Source: Alphaproteobacteria bacterium UBA6411
GTDB taxonomy: Bacteria; Pseudomonadota; Alphaproteobacteria; CAAGCB01; CAG-977
DNA length: 64,000 nucleotides
Direction: 5' to 3'
NCBI GenBank assembly: GCA_002438565.1
Contig: DJPN01000002.1
Location: 1-64,000, forward strand
Below the pieces are notes generated by a model. It had not been told where the DNA came from. It searched no databases and saw nothing but the letters and a program-made list of their open reading frames with translations. The first letter of the stretch is position 1, and each line of letters opens with the position of its first letter. Both the position numbers and the translations under genes were made by a program. Below are positions 42,924-51,480 of this stretch, in pieces.

Positions 42924-44957
42924 TCAGCGCTGATTGTTTTGCGTTTTGGAAACAACGGTCTGTTTGACGACCGGTTGAGCTTGCGCGGCCGTTTTCGCCT
43001 GCAAGGTTTGCATCAGCGGCTGTTTTTCGCGCGGTTTTTCAAACGCTTTCATATTCCCGTACGCCTGCACCAGCTTTGCAACGCCCGATTTGCCCTGCGG
43101 CGACTGCGCCCATTCCGCCAAACATTTAGCGCGGAACGGCTTTGCCTGCACCGAACGGGAATCGATGCCCGCCGATTTCACCATATCTTTGGAATATTTC
43201 GCCAGCGAATCAATCAGTTTCGTTTCAACGGGCGTCGGTTTGTAATAAGTATCCGACTGATTGGATTTCGACGTGCGGAACGCCAGCTGATCAACCATTT
43301 TCAGCAACGCTTCGCCATTGATTTCCTGTTTGGGTTCAGCAGCCTTAGGGGTGTTTTCGACGGTTTCCTGTTTGACGGGCTTCACATCCTCAATTATCAC
43401 GGCTTTTTGGGGTTCAGCTTGTTTCGCCGCTATGCCTTCGCGCAAAGCGGGCATAAACTGTCTGACAAACTGTTCCGCCAGCTGTTTGGGCTTTTGGTGC
43501 GGATTCAGCAAAATCGTGTTTCCGTTCCGCCGAGGTTCTTTCACCGCCATAAAGCTTAAATTGATTTCAACGCCGTTTTTGTACATTTCTTCGACTTGAC
43601 GGCTGAAAGCGGGCTGTTTCATCAAAATGCCGAACATTTTTTGCGCGGTTTGAGTGCGTTTTTCGACTTCTTTTCTGCCCAAATGTTCCGTTGCATCGGC
43701 ATAAGAGAGCTTGCCGTCGGCTGAAAAGTTGATGTTTGCCCCCGCATATCCTTTTTTCCGCATTCCCAAAATCAGCTGAGATTTCTTCCCGAAATCGGAA
43801 ACCCGAAAAACGGCGCCCAAACTTCCTTTGTCTTTGCCGTTTTTCAAATAATCAACCGCGGCAAGAGCTTTGTTTTTCGCTTTGAACATCAAACTGCCCA
43901 AAACGCCGCGCTTTTTGTTGTCCGTTGTCCCGTACAGCGTTTTGACGTTCAATTTGTCGGGATTTTCCGCGCAGGGCGTTCCGCTTTCTTTCAAATGGTT
44001 TGCCCAGCGGGTAATGGCGCGGGCGGTATTCGGAGTCACAAAATTGATTTTTGGCGAACGTAAAGTCTTGCGCACCAATGCTTCATCGGGTTTTTCATCC
44101 GTCAATCCGACGGTATGGGCTTTAAAAGCTTCAAATTCATCCAGATTTTCGCCGTCTGCCTTAAATTTGTAATACCCCGTTCCGACCATAGCGCGGACAT
44201 TATCCGAATATCGATTGAAATCAAGACCTTTGGGATCTTTCTTTTTGACATCTTGATGATAATTTTCTTCGTACATTTTCGCATTGATGTAATTGGAAGC
44301 ATACGATTTCATTCCTTCCAACATACATTCGGTTTCGCTTTTGCCGTTCAATTTTGCCAAAGCGTAACCAAAAAAGCCGCCGATTTCCATAGATGCCGCG
44401 CTTTCCAGCACGGCAACAATCGCCTGCGGATTCTTTTTTTGCATTTCATACAGATATTGATAACGCGCCGTATCCGCCGCCGCTTCCATAATACGGTCGT
44501 CCAAAATCTTGTCCGACAACTTAAATTCGTTGCGCTGACAACCTTTTCCTTTTTTGAATTGGTACTGGTGCTGAAATTCATGGCAGAAAACACTTGCCGC
44601 GTTGTATCCCGTTCCAACCATAGGCGACATACAAATCTCGTCGCTGTTGCAGTATCCGCCCGTCATCAATCCGGCGTATTCCATTTTCAGTGCAGGTCTG
44701 TCCTCCAAGGGCAAAGCACGGATTTTTTTCAGCTGAGTCGGGCTTTCAATGACTTTCGACAGGATTTCACGCATGCTTTCTTTGCCGGTGCGCGATCCTA
44801 AAACCTTGAAATAATCGTCTTTTCCCTCGCCGAAACGCAGGATGTCCTTGGTCGGGTCGTTTGGATCTTCTTCGATTTTCACGGTTTCCGACGTGCGAAA
44901 AGCCCCTTTGACATCCCCTAAAGAAAGCGAAAACATACGTTGCAAAAACGAAGCCAT
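42924..44957 (-). CDS. Putative zinc metallopeptidase (DUF6782-like)
   Basis: This 677-residue protein has HEFQH at residues 126-130 and a downstream ExxxD helix, MEAAADTARY (Glu158), which together make a gluzincin-type zinc site. As far as I recall this resembles the putative metallopeptidase family DUF6782. About 500-590 is a Lys/Glu/Pro/Gln-rich linker, and the last 60 residues are Gln-rich and probably disordered. There is no Sec signal peptide. It lies downstream of ruvB on the same strand and upstream of the paralogue array. An effector or housekeeping protease are both possible; nothing in the sequence decides. Confidence 0.7.
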   Translation of the reverse strand: MASFLQRMFSLSLGDVKGAFRTSETVKIEEDPNDPTKDILRFGEGKDDYFKVLGSRTGKESMREILSKVIESPTQLKKIRALPLEDRPALKMEYAGLMTGGYCNSDEICMSPMVGTGYNAASVFCHEFQHQYQFKKGKGCQRNEFKLSDKILDDRIMEAAADTARYQYLYEMQKKNPQAIVAVLESAASMEIGGFFGYALAKLNGKSETECMLEGMKSYASNYINAKMYEENYHQDVKKKDPKGLDFNRYSDNVRAMVGTGYYKFKADGENLDEFEAFKAHTVGLTDEKPDEALVRKTLRSPKINFVTPNTARAITRWANHLKESGTPCAENPDKLNVKTLYGTTDNKKRGVLGSLMFKAKNKALAAVDYLKNGKDKGSLGAVFRVSDFGKKSQLILGMRKKGYAGANINFSADGKLSYADATEHLGRKEVEKRTQTAQKMFGILMKQPAFSRQVEEMYKNGVEINLSFMAVKEPRRNGNTILLNPHQKPKQLAEQFVRQFMPALREGIAAKQAEPQKAVIIEDVKPVKQETVENTPKAAEPKQEINGEALLKMVDQLAFRTSKSNQSDTYYKPTPVETKLIDSLAKYSKDMVKSAGIDSRSVQAKPFRAKCLAEWAQSPQGKSGVAKLVQAYGNMKAFEKPREKQPLMQTLQAKTAAQAQPVVKQTVVSKTQNNQR

Positions 44958-45003
44958 GGCACAGCCCTTTCAAAAGTTGTTTAGGACTATGTTAGACAAA
45001 ATT

Positions 45004-46032
45004 TTACGGTTTTGCAAACAAATCCGTCGCATCGGCAACGGGCGGCTGAAGTCCCAGATGCTTAAACCCCAGCGCTGTCAGCATGCGCCCGCGCGCGGTT
45101 CTTTGGATAAAGCCCTGCTGCAGCAGATAGGGTTCGATGACTTCCTCGATTGTATCGCGCTCTTCGGACAACGCGGCGGCAAGCGTGTCCGCCCCGACGG
45201 GACCGCCCGCGTATTTGTGCGCGATGCAGCCCAAATACCGTCTGTCCATCATATCCAATCCCGACAAATCGACGTCCAAACGTTTCAAGGCTTTGTCCGC
45301 CAGTTCCGCGTCGATTTCCTTTTTGCCCTCAAACGCGGCAAAATCGCGCACGCGTTTCAGCAGCCGCCCCGCAACACGCGGAGTTCCGCGCGCCCGTTTG
45401 GCGATTTCGTGCGCGCCGTCGGGCGTAATAGCGATGTTCAGCACGCCCGCGCCGCGCGTTACAATCTTTTCCAAATCGGCGGGTTCGTAAAAGTCCAAGC
45501 GCAAGGGTATCCCGAAACGATCGCGCAGGGGTTGCGTCAACAGCCCCGACCGCGTTGTCGCGCCAATCAGCGTAAACGGCTGCAAATCAATGCGAACCGA
45601 ACGCGCCGCGGGACCTTCGCCGATAATCAAGTCCAGCTGAAAATCCTCCATCGCGGAATAAAGGACTTCCTCAATCGCGGGGTTCAAGCGGTGGATTTCG
45701 TCAATAAACAGCACGTCGTTTTTTTCAAGGTTCGTCAGAATCGCCGCCAAATCGCCCGCTTTGGAAATCATCGGCGCGGACGTGGCGCGGAATCCGACGC
45801 CCAATTCATGCGCAACAATCTGCGCCAGCGTCGTTTTTCCCAGCCCCGGAGGCCCGAAAAACAAAATGTGGTCAAGCGCTTCGCCGCGCGTCAGCGCCGC
45901 CGTGACAAACACTTTCAGATTGTCGCAAACGTTCCTTTGCCCCGTAAAATCCGCCAATGTCTGCGGGCGCAGTTTGACAAGCTCGTCGTCGCCGTCGCGT
46001 TTGACGGGGGAGATAATTCTTTCTTCGGTCAT
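45004..46032 (-). CDS. ruvB: Holliday junction branch-migration ATPase RuvB
   Basis: This 342-residue AAA+ motor has Walker A GPPGLGKTTLA, Walker B LFIDEIHRL, sensor GATTRSGLL and the arginine-finger region PLRDRFGI; the C-terminal winged helix contains YLLQQGFIQRTARGR. It drives branch migration with RuvA. Its ATG overlaps the ruvA stop by 4 bp. In many alphaproteobacteria tol-pal genes come next; here the metallopeptidase gene follows instead. Confidence 0.98.
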   Translation of the reverse strand: MTEERIISPVKRDGDDELVKLRPQTLADFTGQRNVCDNLKVFVTAALTRGEALDHILFFGPPGLGKTTLAQIVAHELGVGFRATSAPMISKAGDLAAILTNLEKNDVLFIDEIHRLNPAIEEVLYSAMEDFQLDLIIGEGPAARSVRIDLQPFTLIGATTRSGLLTQPLRDRFGIPLRLDFYEPADLEKIVTRGAGVLNIAITPDGAHEIAKRARGTPRVAGRLLKRVRDFAAFEGKKEIDAELADKALKRLDVDLSGLDMMDRRYLGCIAHKYAGGPVGADTLAAALSEERDTIEEVIEPYLLQQGFIQRTARGRMLTALGFKHLGLQPPVADATDLFAKP

Positions 46033-46640
46033 GGGGCAAATTCTTTCAATGCGTCACGAATCAAATCGCCGACCTGCGCCGATTCGCCGCGCTTTTTAAA
46101 CGCTTTGGCGACCGCCATGGCGGCATCCATGCGGGCATAACCCAAATTCACCAAAGCCGACACGGCGTCCGATACGGCGTCGTTTCCGCCTTGAACGACT
46201 TCGCCCGACGGCGTGTCCGTTCCCGCCGCCGAAACCATGCCGCCCGTTTTACCCTTCAGCTCGGTCGCAATGCGGACGGCAAGCTTCGGGCCGACGCCGG
46301 GGGCGCGCGTTATCGTTTTGGAATCGCCCGAAGCAATCGCCATGGACAGTTCCGCGGGGCTCAGCACGGACAAAATCGCCAAAGCGACTTTCGTTCCGAC
46401 GCCCTGCACGCCGCTCAACAGCAGATACCAGCTTTTTTCCACCGCGTCCGCAAATCCGATAAGGTGTATCGCGTCCTCGCGCACTTGGGTTTCAATCAGC
46501 AAGCTTGCGGTTTGCCCCGATGCGGGCATTTTTGCCAAAGTTTTATTGGAGCAGAACACGCGGTATCCCACGCCGTTCACGTCCAAAATCAAAAATCCGT
46601 CCCCCGTCGAATCAAGGATTCCCCGCAGTTTGGCTATCAT
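46029..46640 (-). CDS. ruvA: Holliday junction DNA-binding protein RuvA
   Basis: The 203-residue protein starts MIAKLRGILDS, the standard RuvA opening. It has the OB domain, tandem helix-hairpin-helix motifs (LLSGVQGVGTKVAL and RAPGVGPKLAVRI) and a C-terminal UBA-like domain (SALVNLGYARMDA) that contacts RuvB. I start at ATG 46640, which overlaps the ruvC stop by 4 bp, rather than 20 codons earlier inside ruvC. Confidence 0.97.
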   Translation of the reverse strand: MIAKLRGILDSTGDGFLILDVNGVGYRVFCSNKTLAKMPASGQTASLLIETQVREDAIHLIGFADAVEKSWYLLLSGVQGVGTKVALAILSVLSPAELSMAIASGDSKTITRAPGVGPKLAVRIATELKGKTGGMVSAAGTDTPSGEVVQGGNDAVSDAVSALVNLGYARMDAAMAVAKAFKKRGESAQVGDLIRDALKEFAP

Positions 46641-47155
46641 TTCATCAGCTCCGCCAACGCGTTCAGCCGCGCCGCCGCAACGCGCATGTAAGAATGGCAA
46701 ATCGCCGCCGCCAAAGCGTCCGCCGCGTCGGGACGCAGCTTGCCTGCCGCGGGGACAAGGGTATGCACCATCATGTCGACTTGATGCTTTTCGGCGTGTC
46801 CCGCGCCGACAACGGCTTTTTTGATTTGGTTCGGCGTGTATTCGAAAACGGGAATGCCCGATTCCGCGGGGGCGAGCAGCACAACGCCGCGCGCCTGCCC
46901 CAGTTTCAGCGTCGAAGCCGGATTTTTGTTGACGAACGTTTCCTCAATCGCCGCTTCGTTCGGGGCGAATTCGGAAACAACCGCGCGAATTTTGGCGTGA
47001 AGCTCCGCCAGCCGTTCCGCCAGCGACAAGCCGTCGGTCGAATCGGCGACGCCCGCCCCGACGAACGTCAGCCGCGAATCGCAGCTGTCAAGGACAGCCC
47101 AACCCGTATGACGCAAGCCGGGGTCAAGCCCCAAAATCCGCACGGTCTTTCCCAA
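46637..47155 (-). CDS. ruvC: Holliday junction endonuclease RuvC
   Basis: The 172-residue RNase-H-fold resolvase has its first catalytic Asp in LGLDPGLRHTGW (Asp11), the second acidic residue in AAIEETFV, and the C-terminal acidic pair in KLRPDAADALAAAICH. It cuts the junction held by RuvAB. It is in an operon with ruvA and ruvB and 2 bp downstream of yebC. Confidence 0.97.
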   Translation of the reverse strand: MGKTVRILGLDPGLRHTGWAVLDSCDSRLTFVGAGVADSTDGLSLAERLAELHAKIRAVVSEFAPNEAAIEETFVNKNPASTLKLGQARGVVLLAPAESGIPVFEYTPNQIKKAVVGAGHAEKHQVDMMVHTLVPAAGKLRPDAADALAAAICHSYMRVAAARLNALAELMK

Positions 47156-47157
47156 AA

Positions 47158-47907
47158 TCAGTCTTCCAGTTTCGCCATAATTTCATCGGAAACGGAAACG
47201 TTCGACGCAACGCGCTGGACGTCTTCTTCGTCATTCAAAGTTTCAACGAAATCAAAGAACTTCTTGGCGACGTCAACGTCGGTCAGTTCGGCTTCGACCA
47301 ACGGCTTCCAGTCGAAACGGCAAACGGTCGGCGTGTCGAATTTGGCTTCCAAAGCTTCGCGAACGGCGCCCAAATCGTCGGGGGCGCACAAAATGCGGTG
47401 CGTTTCTTCGTCGGATTCGACGTCGTCGGCGCCCGCTTCCAAAGCAGCCTCAAACATGGCGTCCGCTTCGGCGACCGAAGCGGGATATTCAATCAAGCCG
47501 ACGCGCTGAAAATTGAACGCGACGGAACCCGTTTCGCCCATGACGCATCCCGCTTTGCCGAAAATCGAACGGACGATGGGGGCAGTGCGTTTGGGGTTGT
47601 CGGTCAGCGCTTCGACGATGACGGCGACGTTGCCCGGACCGAATCCTTCGTAGCGGATTTCTTCGTAGTTGGCGGCATCGCCCGCGGCGGCTTTTTCAAT
47701 CGCGCGTTTGATGTTGTCCTTGGGCATGTTTTCGGCGCGGGCGGCGGCAATGGCGGCGCGCAAACGCGGGTTGTACGCGGGATCGGGCAGACCCGATTTC
47801 GCGGCTACCGTGATTTCACGGCCCAGTTTGGAAAACGTGCGGGCGCGGATTTTATCCTGCGCGCCTTTGCGGTGCATAATATTTTTAAATTGTGAATGAC
47901 CTGACAT
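47158..47907 (-). CDS. YebC/PmpR family regulator
   Basis: A 249-residue protein with the family opening GHSQFKNIMHRKGAQD, then NPRLRAAIAAARAENMPKDN and YEGFGPGNVAVIVE. The family has been described as a transcription regulator and, more recently, as a translation factor that eases stalling at proline stretches; both remain possible. GAGGAG precedes the ATG. It sits directly upstream of ruvC, the usual bacterial context. Confidence 0.94.
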   Translation of the reverse strand: MSGHSQFKNIMHRKGAQDKIRARTFSKLGREITVAAKSGLPDPAYNPRLRAAIAAARAENMPKDNIKRAIEKAAAGDAANYEEIRYEGFGPGNVAVIVEALTDNPKRTAPIVRSIFGKAGCVMGETGSVAFNFQRVGLIEYPASVAEADAMFEAALEAGADDVESDEETHRILCAPDDLGAVREALEAKFDTPTVCRFDWKPLVEAELTDVDVAKKFFDFVETLNDEEDVQRVASNVSVSDEIMAKLED

Positions 47908-47962
47908 AACACTCCTCGGATCATTGAGGTTAAAACAAATTTCGACACCCTTTTACCACTTT

Positions 47963-48778
47963 TTACAGCGGCGGTAAAGATTCCTGTAAGCGTCCGCCGT
48001 ACCGAATCATATAAATTTTTTCCGCCAGCCCCGTTTGGTCGTTCGTGTCGATTAAAACGCCGCAAACGGTCGCGTCGCCCTTGACGGGCTGGAATTTGTC
48101 GTTTCTCAAACCCGTTACAAAGCGGCGGACGGGTTCCGTTTTATCCATGCCGATAACGGAATCGAAACAGCCGCACATTCCCGCATCCGTCAAATAAGCG
48201 GTGCCGTTCGGCAAAATCTGCGCGTCCGCCGTCGGAATATGCGTGTGCGACCCGACGACCAAGCTGACCTTGCCGTCGCAAAACTGCCCCAAAGCCATTT
48301 TTTCACTGGTCGCTTCGCCGTGGATGTCGACAATCATCGCTTGGGCGTCGCGCCCCAGTTTCAGCCGCTCCGTCCAGTCGCCGACAGCCTTGAAAGGATT
48401 ATCCGTCGCTTCCATGTAGACGCGTCCCTGAACATGCATCACGCCGACTTTGCGCCCATCGGGCAAAACGTAAAAGCCGCATCCCGTCCCCGGCGCGCCG
48501 TTTGGAAAATTCGCGGGACGCACCAAACGCGGCTCTTCGTTCAAAAGCGGGCGGATGTCGGGATGTTCCCAGCCGTGGTTGCCCGTTGTGATAACGTCCG
48601 TTCCCGCCGCAAACAAATCGCGGCAAATTCCGGGGGTCAGCCCGAAACCGTGGGCGGCGTTGTCGCCGTTGACGACGACGAAATCGACGCGGTATTTGCG
48701 CCGGAAATCGGGCAAAGTGTCAACAACCAGCTTTCTGCCGCTTTGACCGACGACATCGCCCAAAAACAAAATACGCAT
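47963..48778 (-). CDS. YmdB-like metallophosphoesterase
   Basis: This 271-residue protein matches the YmdB/TIGR00282 family. Dimetal ligands lie in FLGDVVGQSGR, VVNGDNAAHG, TTGNHGWEH and VDIHGEATSEK, with VGSHTHIPTAD near the end. Members hydrolyse 2',3'-cyclic nucleotides in vitro and affect RNA turnover and developmental choices in Bacillus. It starts 3 bp after the stop of the cyclo-ligase gene. Confidence 0.93.
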   Translation of the reverse strand: MRILFLGDVVGQSGRKLVVDTLPDFRRKYRVDFVVVNGDNAAHGFGLTPGICRDLFAAGTDVITTGNHGWEHPDIRPLLNEEPRLVRPANFPNGAPGTGCGFYVLPDGRKVGVMHVQGRVYMEATDNPFKAVGDWTERLKLGRDAQAMIVDIHGEATSEKMALGQFCDGKVSLVVGSHTHIPTADAQILPNGTAYLTDAGMCGCFDSVIGMDKTEPVRRFVTGLRNDKFQPVKGDATVCGVLIDTNDQTGLAEKIYMIRYGGRLQESLPPL

Positions 48779-48781
48779 AAG

Positions 48782-49357
48782 TCACTTAACCTTTATCAAT
48801 TCGGATTCCGTTAAAATCCAATCCATTTTTTCATCGGTGTCCTCAAGAGGGACTTCGTCGATTTCCTGCGCGGAAAAACCTGCGCCGACAACAACGATTT
48901 CGGGATTTTTCAGCCGCAATTCACGCACGGTTCTGTCGTAAAAGCCGCCGCCGTATCCCAACCGGCCGCCCCGCCTGTCAAACGCCAACAAAGGCAGAAA
49001 CAAAACATTCGGTTCGACGGTTTCATATTTTTCATCGGGTTGTTCCGTGCCGTAAAGCCCCTTGACCAGTTCGGCCTGCGGCGACCACAGGCGAAACAGC
49101 AGGGATTCGCGCCTGCCCGCCACGACGGGCAAACAAACGGGAACGCCTTTGTCGTAAAATTTTGTCATCAGCAAACGCAAGTCCAGCTCGGTCTTCATCG
49201 GCCAGTAAGCGGAAACAACGGGATTTTCGGGCATCGGAAGCGAATCGGCGGCCTGCGCCGCGTCCCGCGCGGCGTATCGGGCGAAATCAGCCTCCAGCCC
49301 CGCCCGTTTGTGAACGGCGTCGTCGCGCAAACGATGCTTCAAAAACGAATAGTCCAT
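48782..49357 (-). CDS. 5-formyltetrahydrofolate cyclo-ligase family protein
   Basis: The 191-residue protein converts 5-formyl-THF to 5,10-methenyl-THF with ATP. The signature is FDRRGGRLGYGGGFYDR, and VVGAGFSAQ and VPLEDTDEKMDWILTE complete the C-terminus. The gene lies next to 6S RNA and zapA as in many proteobacteria, an order also seen in E. coli. Confidence 0.93.
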   Translation of the reverse strand: MDYSFLKHRLRDDAVHKRAGLEADFARYAARDAAQAADSLPMPENPVVSAYWPMKTELDLRLLMTKFYDKGVPVCLPVVAGRRESLLFRLWSPQAELVKGLYGTEQPDEKYETVEPNVLFLPLLAFDRRGGRLGYGGGFYDRTVRELRLKNPEIVVVGAGFSAQEIDEVPLEDTDEKMDWILTESELIKVK

Positions 49358-49380
49358 GCCCGAACCTTTTGAAAAAACAA

Positions 49381-49563
49381 GGAAGACTGCTTCGACCGTG
49401 GAATCAACTCACGCGTCGCGTGGGCCGCTTGGAATAAGTGGGAACCATATACCGCCCCCGCTGAACTAACGAAAGCTCATTGGCTGACGGCAGGGACAGT
49501 CCCCTGTATTTTAAACGTTGGCCCCGAGTACCTGCGGGATCCTCACGCGTCAAGAAGTCTTCC
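49381..49563 (-). ncRNA. ssrS: 6S RNA
   Basis: The 183-base segment between zapA and the cyclo-ligase gene has no good reading frame. Read on the minus strand it begins ggaagact and ends agtcttcc, giving a closing stem, with internal GC-rich arms (actcggggcc near the 5' side, gcggcccacgcg near the 3' side) and a central less-paired region, as in 6S RNA. A T run (ttgtttttt) follows the 3' end. 6S RNA binds sigma-70 RNA polymerase. The call rests on position, length and terminal pairing; I did not fold the whole molecule. Confidence 0.85.
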
Positions 49564-49573
49564 GCTTGACAGT

Positions 49574-49897
49574 TTACGCATTTTCAATCGATTCGGCAAG
49601 GGCTGAAATCCGTTGAGCCACTTTTTCCACCATTTGGGCGGCATGATCCATCACTTCGGCCGTAACCGCATTGTCGCGTTCCAGCTGCGCGGCGTTTTCC
49701 CCCTGTTCGGACAAATCGCTTGCCAGCATCAGCGCGCCCATGACCAGCCCCATGTTTTCGGGCATCGGACGGCGGCTGTTGAGCAACGCCACTTTATCAT
49801 TCAGCGCTTTGGCCAGCGTCATCAGCTGCCGTTCCTGTCCGTCGGCGCACATCATCGTGTATTTGCGCCCGCCGATTGTCAGCGTTACTTCAGCCAT
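49574..49897 (-). CDS. zapA: Cell division protein ZapA
   Basis: The 107-residue protein has the ZapA N-terminal segment EVTLTIGGRKYTMMCADGQE and a C-terminal coiled coil. ZapA crosslinks FtsZ filaments at mid-cell. Its first bases overlap the end of the upstream coiled-coil gene by 8 bp, and 6S RNA follows. Confidence 0.9.
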   Translation of the reverse strand: MAEVTLTIGGRKYTMMCADGQERQLMTLAKALNDKVALLNSRRPMPENMGLVMGALMLASDLSEQGENAAQLERDNAVTAEVMDHAAQMVEKVAQRISALAESIENA

Positions 49898-50534
49898 CGG
49901 ATGAATCCCCCTTTAAAATGCGCAGTTCCTCCAGCGTCGAATCCAGCCGTTCGGCGGCCTGCCTTGTCGTTTCCTTGAGTTCGGCGAAAGCGGTTTGAAT
50001 ACCGTCGCGTTCAACGGCGATTCGTTCCTTTTCCGCAAACAGGGCGTTTTTGTCGTTTTCCAGTTCGGCGGCCAGCTTTTTCAGCGATTCGATTTGAGCT
50101 TTGGCGGCGACCAGCTCGCCATTGCCCGCCGATTCGCCCGCGCTTTGCAAACAGCGGTTCAATTCGGCTTCGGCGTCCTCTTTCGCTTTGATAAGGGCGG
50201 GACGCTCCTCCGCCCAGCCTTCGCGGAATTTTTTGAACTGTTCGCGTTCGGTCAGCAGCTGGTTTTTTTCGGCAATCAAGCGGTTGCGGGCGGCGGTCAG
50301 CTCGGCGATTTGCGCTTTCAGTTCCGTATTTTCCGATTCGCTCTGCCTCGCCTGTTCCAACTGCGCCGTCAAGGATTCGACCCGCGCGAACAAATCGGCG
50401 TTCTGCGTTTGCGCGGCGGCAAACTGCGCCCGTTCCCGCGCCAGCTTTTCCCCCGCCGCGTCCAATTTTTGCGCCGCCTGCGCCAAACTTTCCAAAGCTG
50501 TTTGCAACCGTTCGTTCAAGCTCACCGTCTTCAT
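49890..50534 (-). CDS. Coiled-coil protein, ZauP-like by context
   Basis: The 214 residues are almost all charged heptads (AAQKLDAAGEKLARERAQFA, ELKAQIAELTAARNRL) with no membrane segment. In Caulobacter the coiled-coil protein ZauP is encoded with zapA and bridges it to other division proteins; position and composition fit, but coiled coils give little sequence evidence. I start at ATG 50534 (MKTVSLNERLQ), though a frame from TTG 50615 stays open; neither has a strong ribosome-binding site. Confidence 0.65.
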   Translation of the reverse strand: MKTVSLNERLQTALESLAQAAQKLDAAGEKLARERAQFAAAQTQNADLFARVESLTAQLEQARQSESENTELKAQIAELTAARNRLIAEKNQLLTEREQFKKFREGWAEERPALIKAKEDAEAELNRCLQSAGESAGNGELVAAKAQIESLKKLAAELENDKNALFAEKERIAVERDGIQTAFAELKETTRQAAERLDSTLEELRILKGDSSDG

Positions 50535-50639
50535 CCCCAGTTTTTGAAACTTTGTTCCAAGATTAAGATTTTGCCGCCCGTTGTGCAACGATTTATTGAC
50601 GATTTGATGCGACAATCACTTTCATCAGCGGAGGTTGCC

Positions 50640-51089
50640 ATGAAACAAGGACTTTTTTTGATTTGCCCGACGGGGCTGAAAGCGGACGTTTTGAACAAAA
50701 TCGCCAAAATCGGTTCCGCCGACGCTTTTTTATATGAAGGCACGAACGCCCTGCCCGAAATCAAAGACGCCGTTCAAGCCAAAAACATCGCTTTCATTGT
50801 CGAAAACGATGCGGAGTTGGCTTTAAAACTGAACGCGGACGGCGTTCAAATTCCGTATGAAAAAGGCATTAAAAAAATCAAGGCCGATTTGGGCGATTTG
50901 GCGCTGGGCGTCGTGTGCTCCACCCGTGACGAAGCCATGCGCGCGGGCGAAGCGGGGGCGGATTACATCGCTTTCGACGGTGAAAAATCGACGGAACTCG
51001 CCCTTTGGTGGATTGAGCTGTTCACCGTGCCGTGTCTGGTTTTGAACGCCCCCTGCGAACAGGCGGATTTCAAGGTCGAACGCTTGTAA
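50640..51089 (+). CDS. Truncated ThiE-like TIM-barrel protein
   Basis: This 149-residue protein resembles thiamine-phosphate synthase (about 210 residues): LKLNADGVQIPYEK and LGVVCSTRDEAMRAGEAGADYIAF match the ThiE core. The catalytic motif DGVHLGQ, however, reads DGVQIPY, and the N- and C-terminal barrel strands are reduced. It is unlikely to make thiamine phosphate. GGAGG lies five bases before the ATG. Its 3' end overlaps the convergent GtrA gene by 20 bp. Confidence 0.65.
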   Translation: MKQGLFLICPTGLKADVLNKIAKIGSADAFLYEGTNALPEIKDAVQAKNIAFIVENDAELALKLNADGVQIPYEKGIKKIKADLGDLALGVVCSTRDEAMRAGEAGADYIAFDGEKSTELALWWIELFTVPCLVLNAPCEQADFKVERL

Positions 51090-51480
51090 ATACAAACGTT
51101 TTGTTCAAAAAATATCCCAGCAAAGCGACGGGCAAGGTCAGCAAAGCCCCTGCGATGTAGCGGTTCGGCAGGCCGCACAGCTCGCACAGTTTGATGCCCG
51201 CGACGTTGGCCAGCGCCAGAACGGCGTAAACGGCGGCGAAGCGGGAAATCAGCCGCCTTTCAAACTGTTTGAAAACGAATCGTCCGAACGTGTTGAAGTT
51301 GAACGCAACGCCGCACACCGTTGCCGAAACAACCGCGGCGGGATACGGCAAGCTCAGCCGAATCAGCGCGGCGTACACGCCGTAATAAAACAGCGTGTTT
51401 ATCCCGCCCGCGATTAAAAACAGCAAAAAACGCTCGCTCAATCCCGTCAGAAAGCTTATCTGCCGCAACAGCTTTTTCAT
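51070..51480 (-). CDS. GtrA family membrane protein
   Basis: A 136-residue protein with four transmembrane helices and the GtrA/DPMS signature FLIAGGINTLFYYGVY, then FNFNTFGRFVF. The family flips or supports polyprenyl-linked sugars in envelope glycosylation. I start it at ATG 51480, which overlaps the epmA stop by 4 bp. No glycosyltransferase is adjacent; coupling to epmA is probably only a matter of packing. Confidence 0.85.
   Translation of the reverse strand: MKKLLRQISFLTGLSERFLLFLIAGGINTLFYYGVYAALIRLSLPYPAAVVSATVCGVAFNFNTFGRFVFKQFERRLISRFAAVYAVLALANVAGIKLCELCGLPNRYIAGALLTLPVALLGYFLNKTFVFTSVRP

Noticed and set aside
49995..50639. N-terminal extension of the ThiE-like gene on the plus strand
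   Set aside because: It is the antisense of the coiled-coil gene; GGAGG and the family match both point to ATG 50640.
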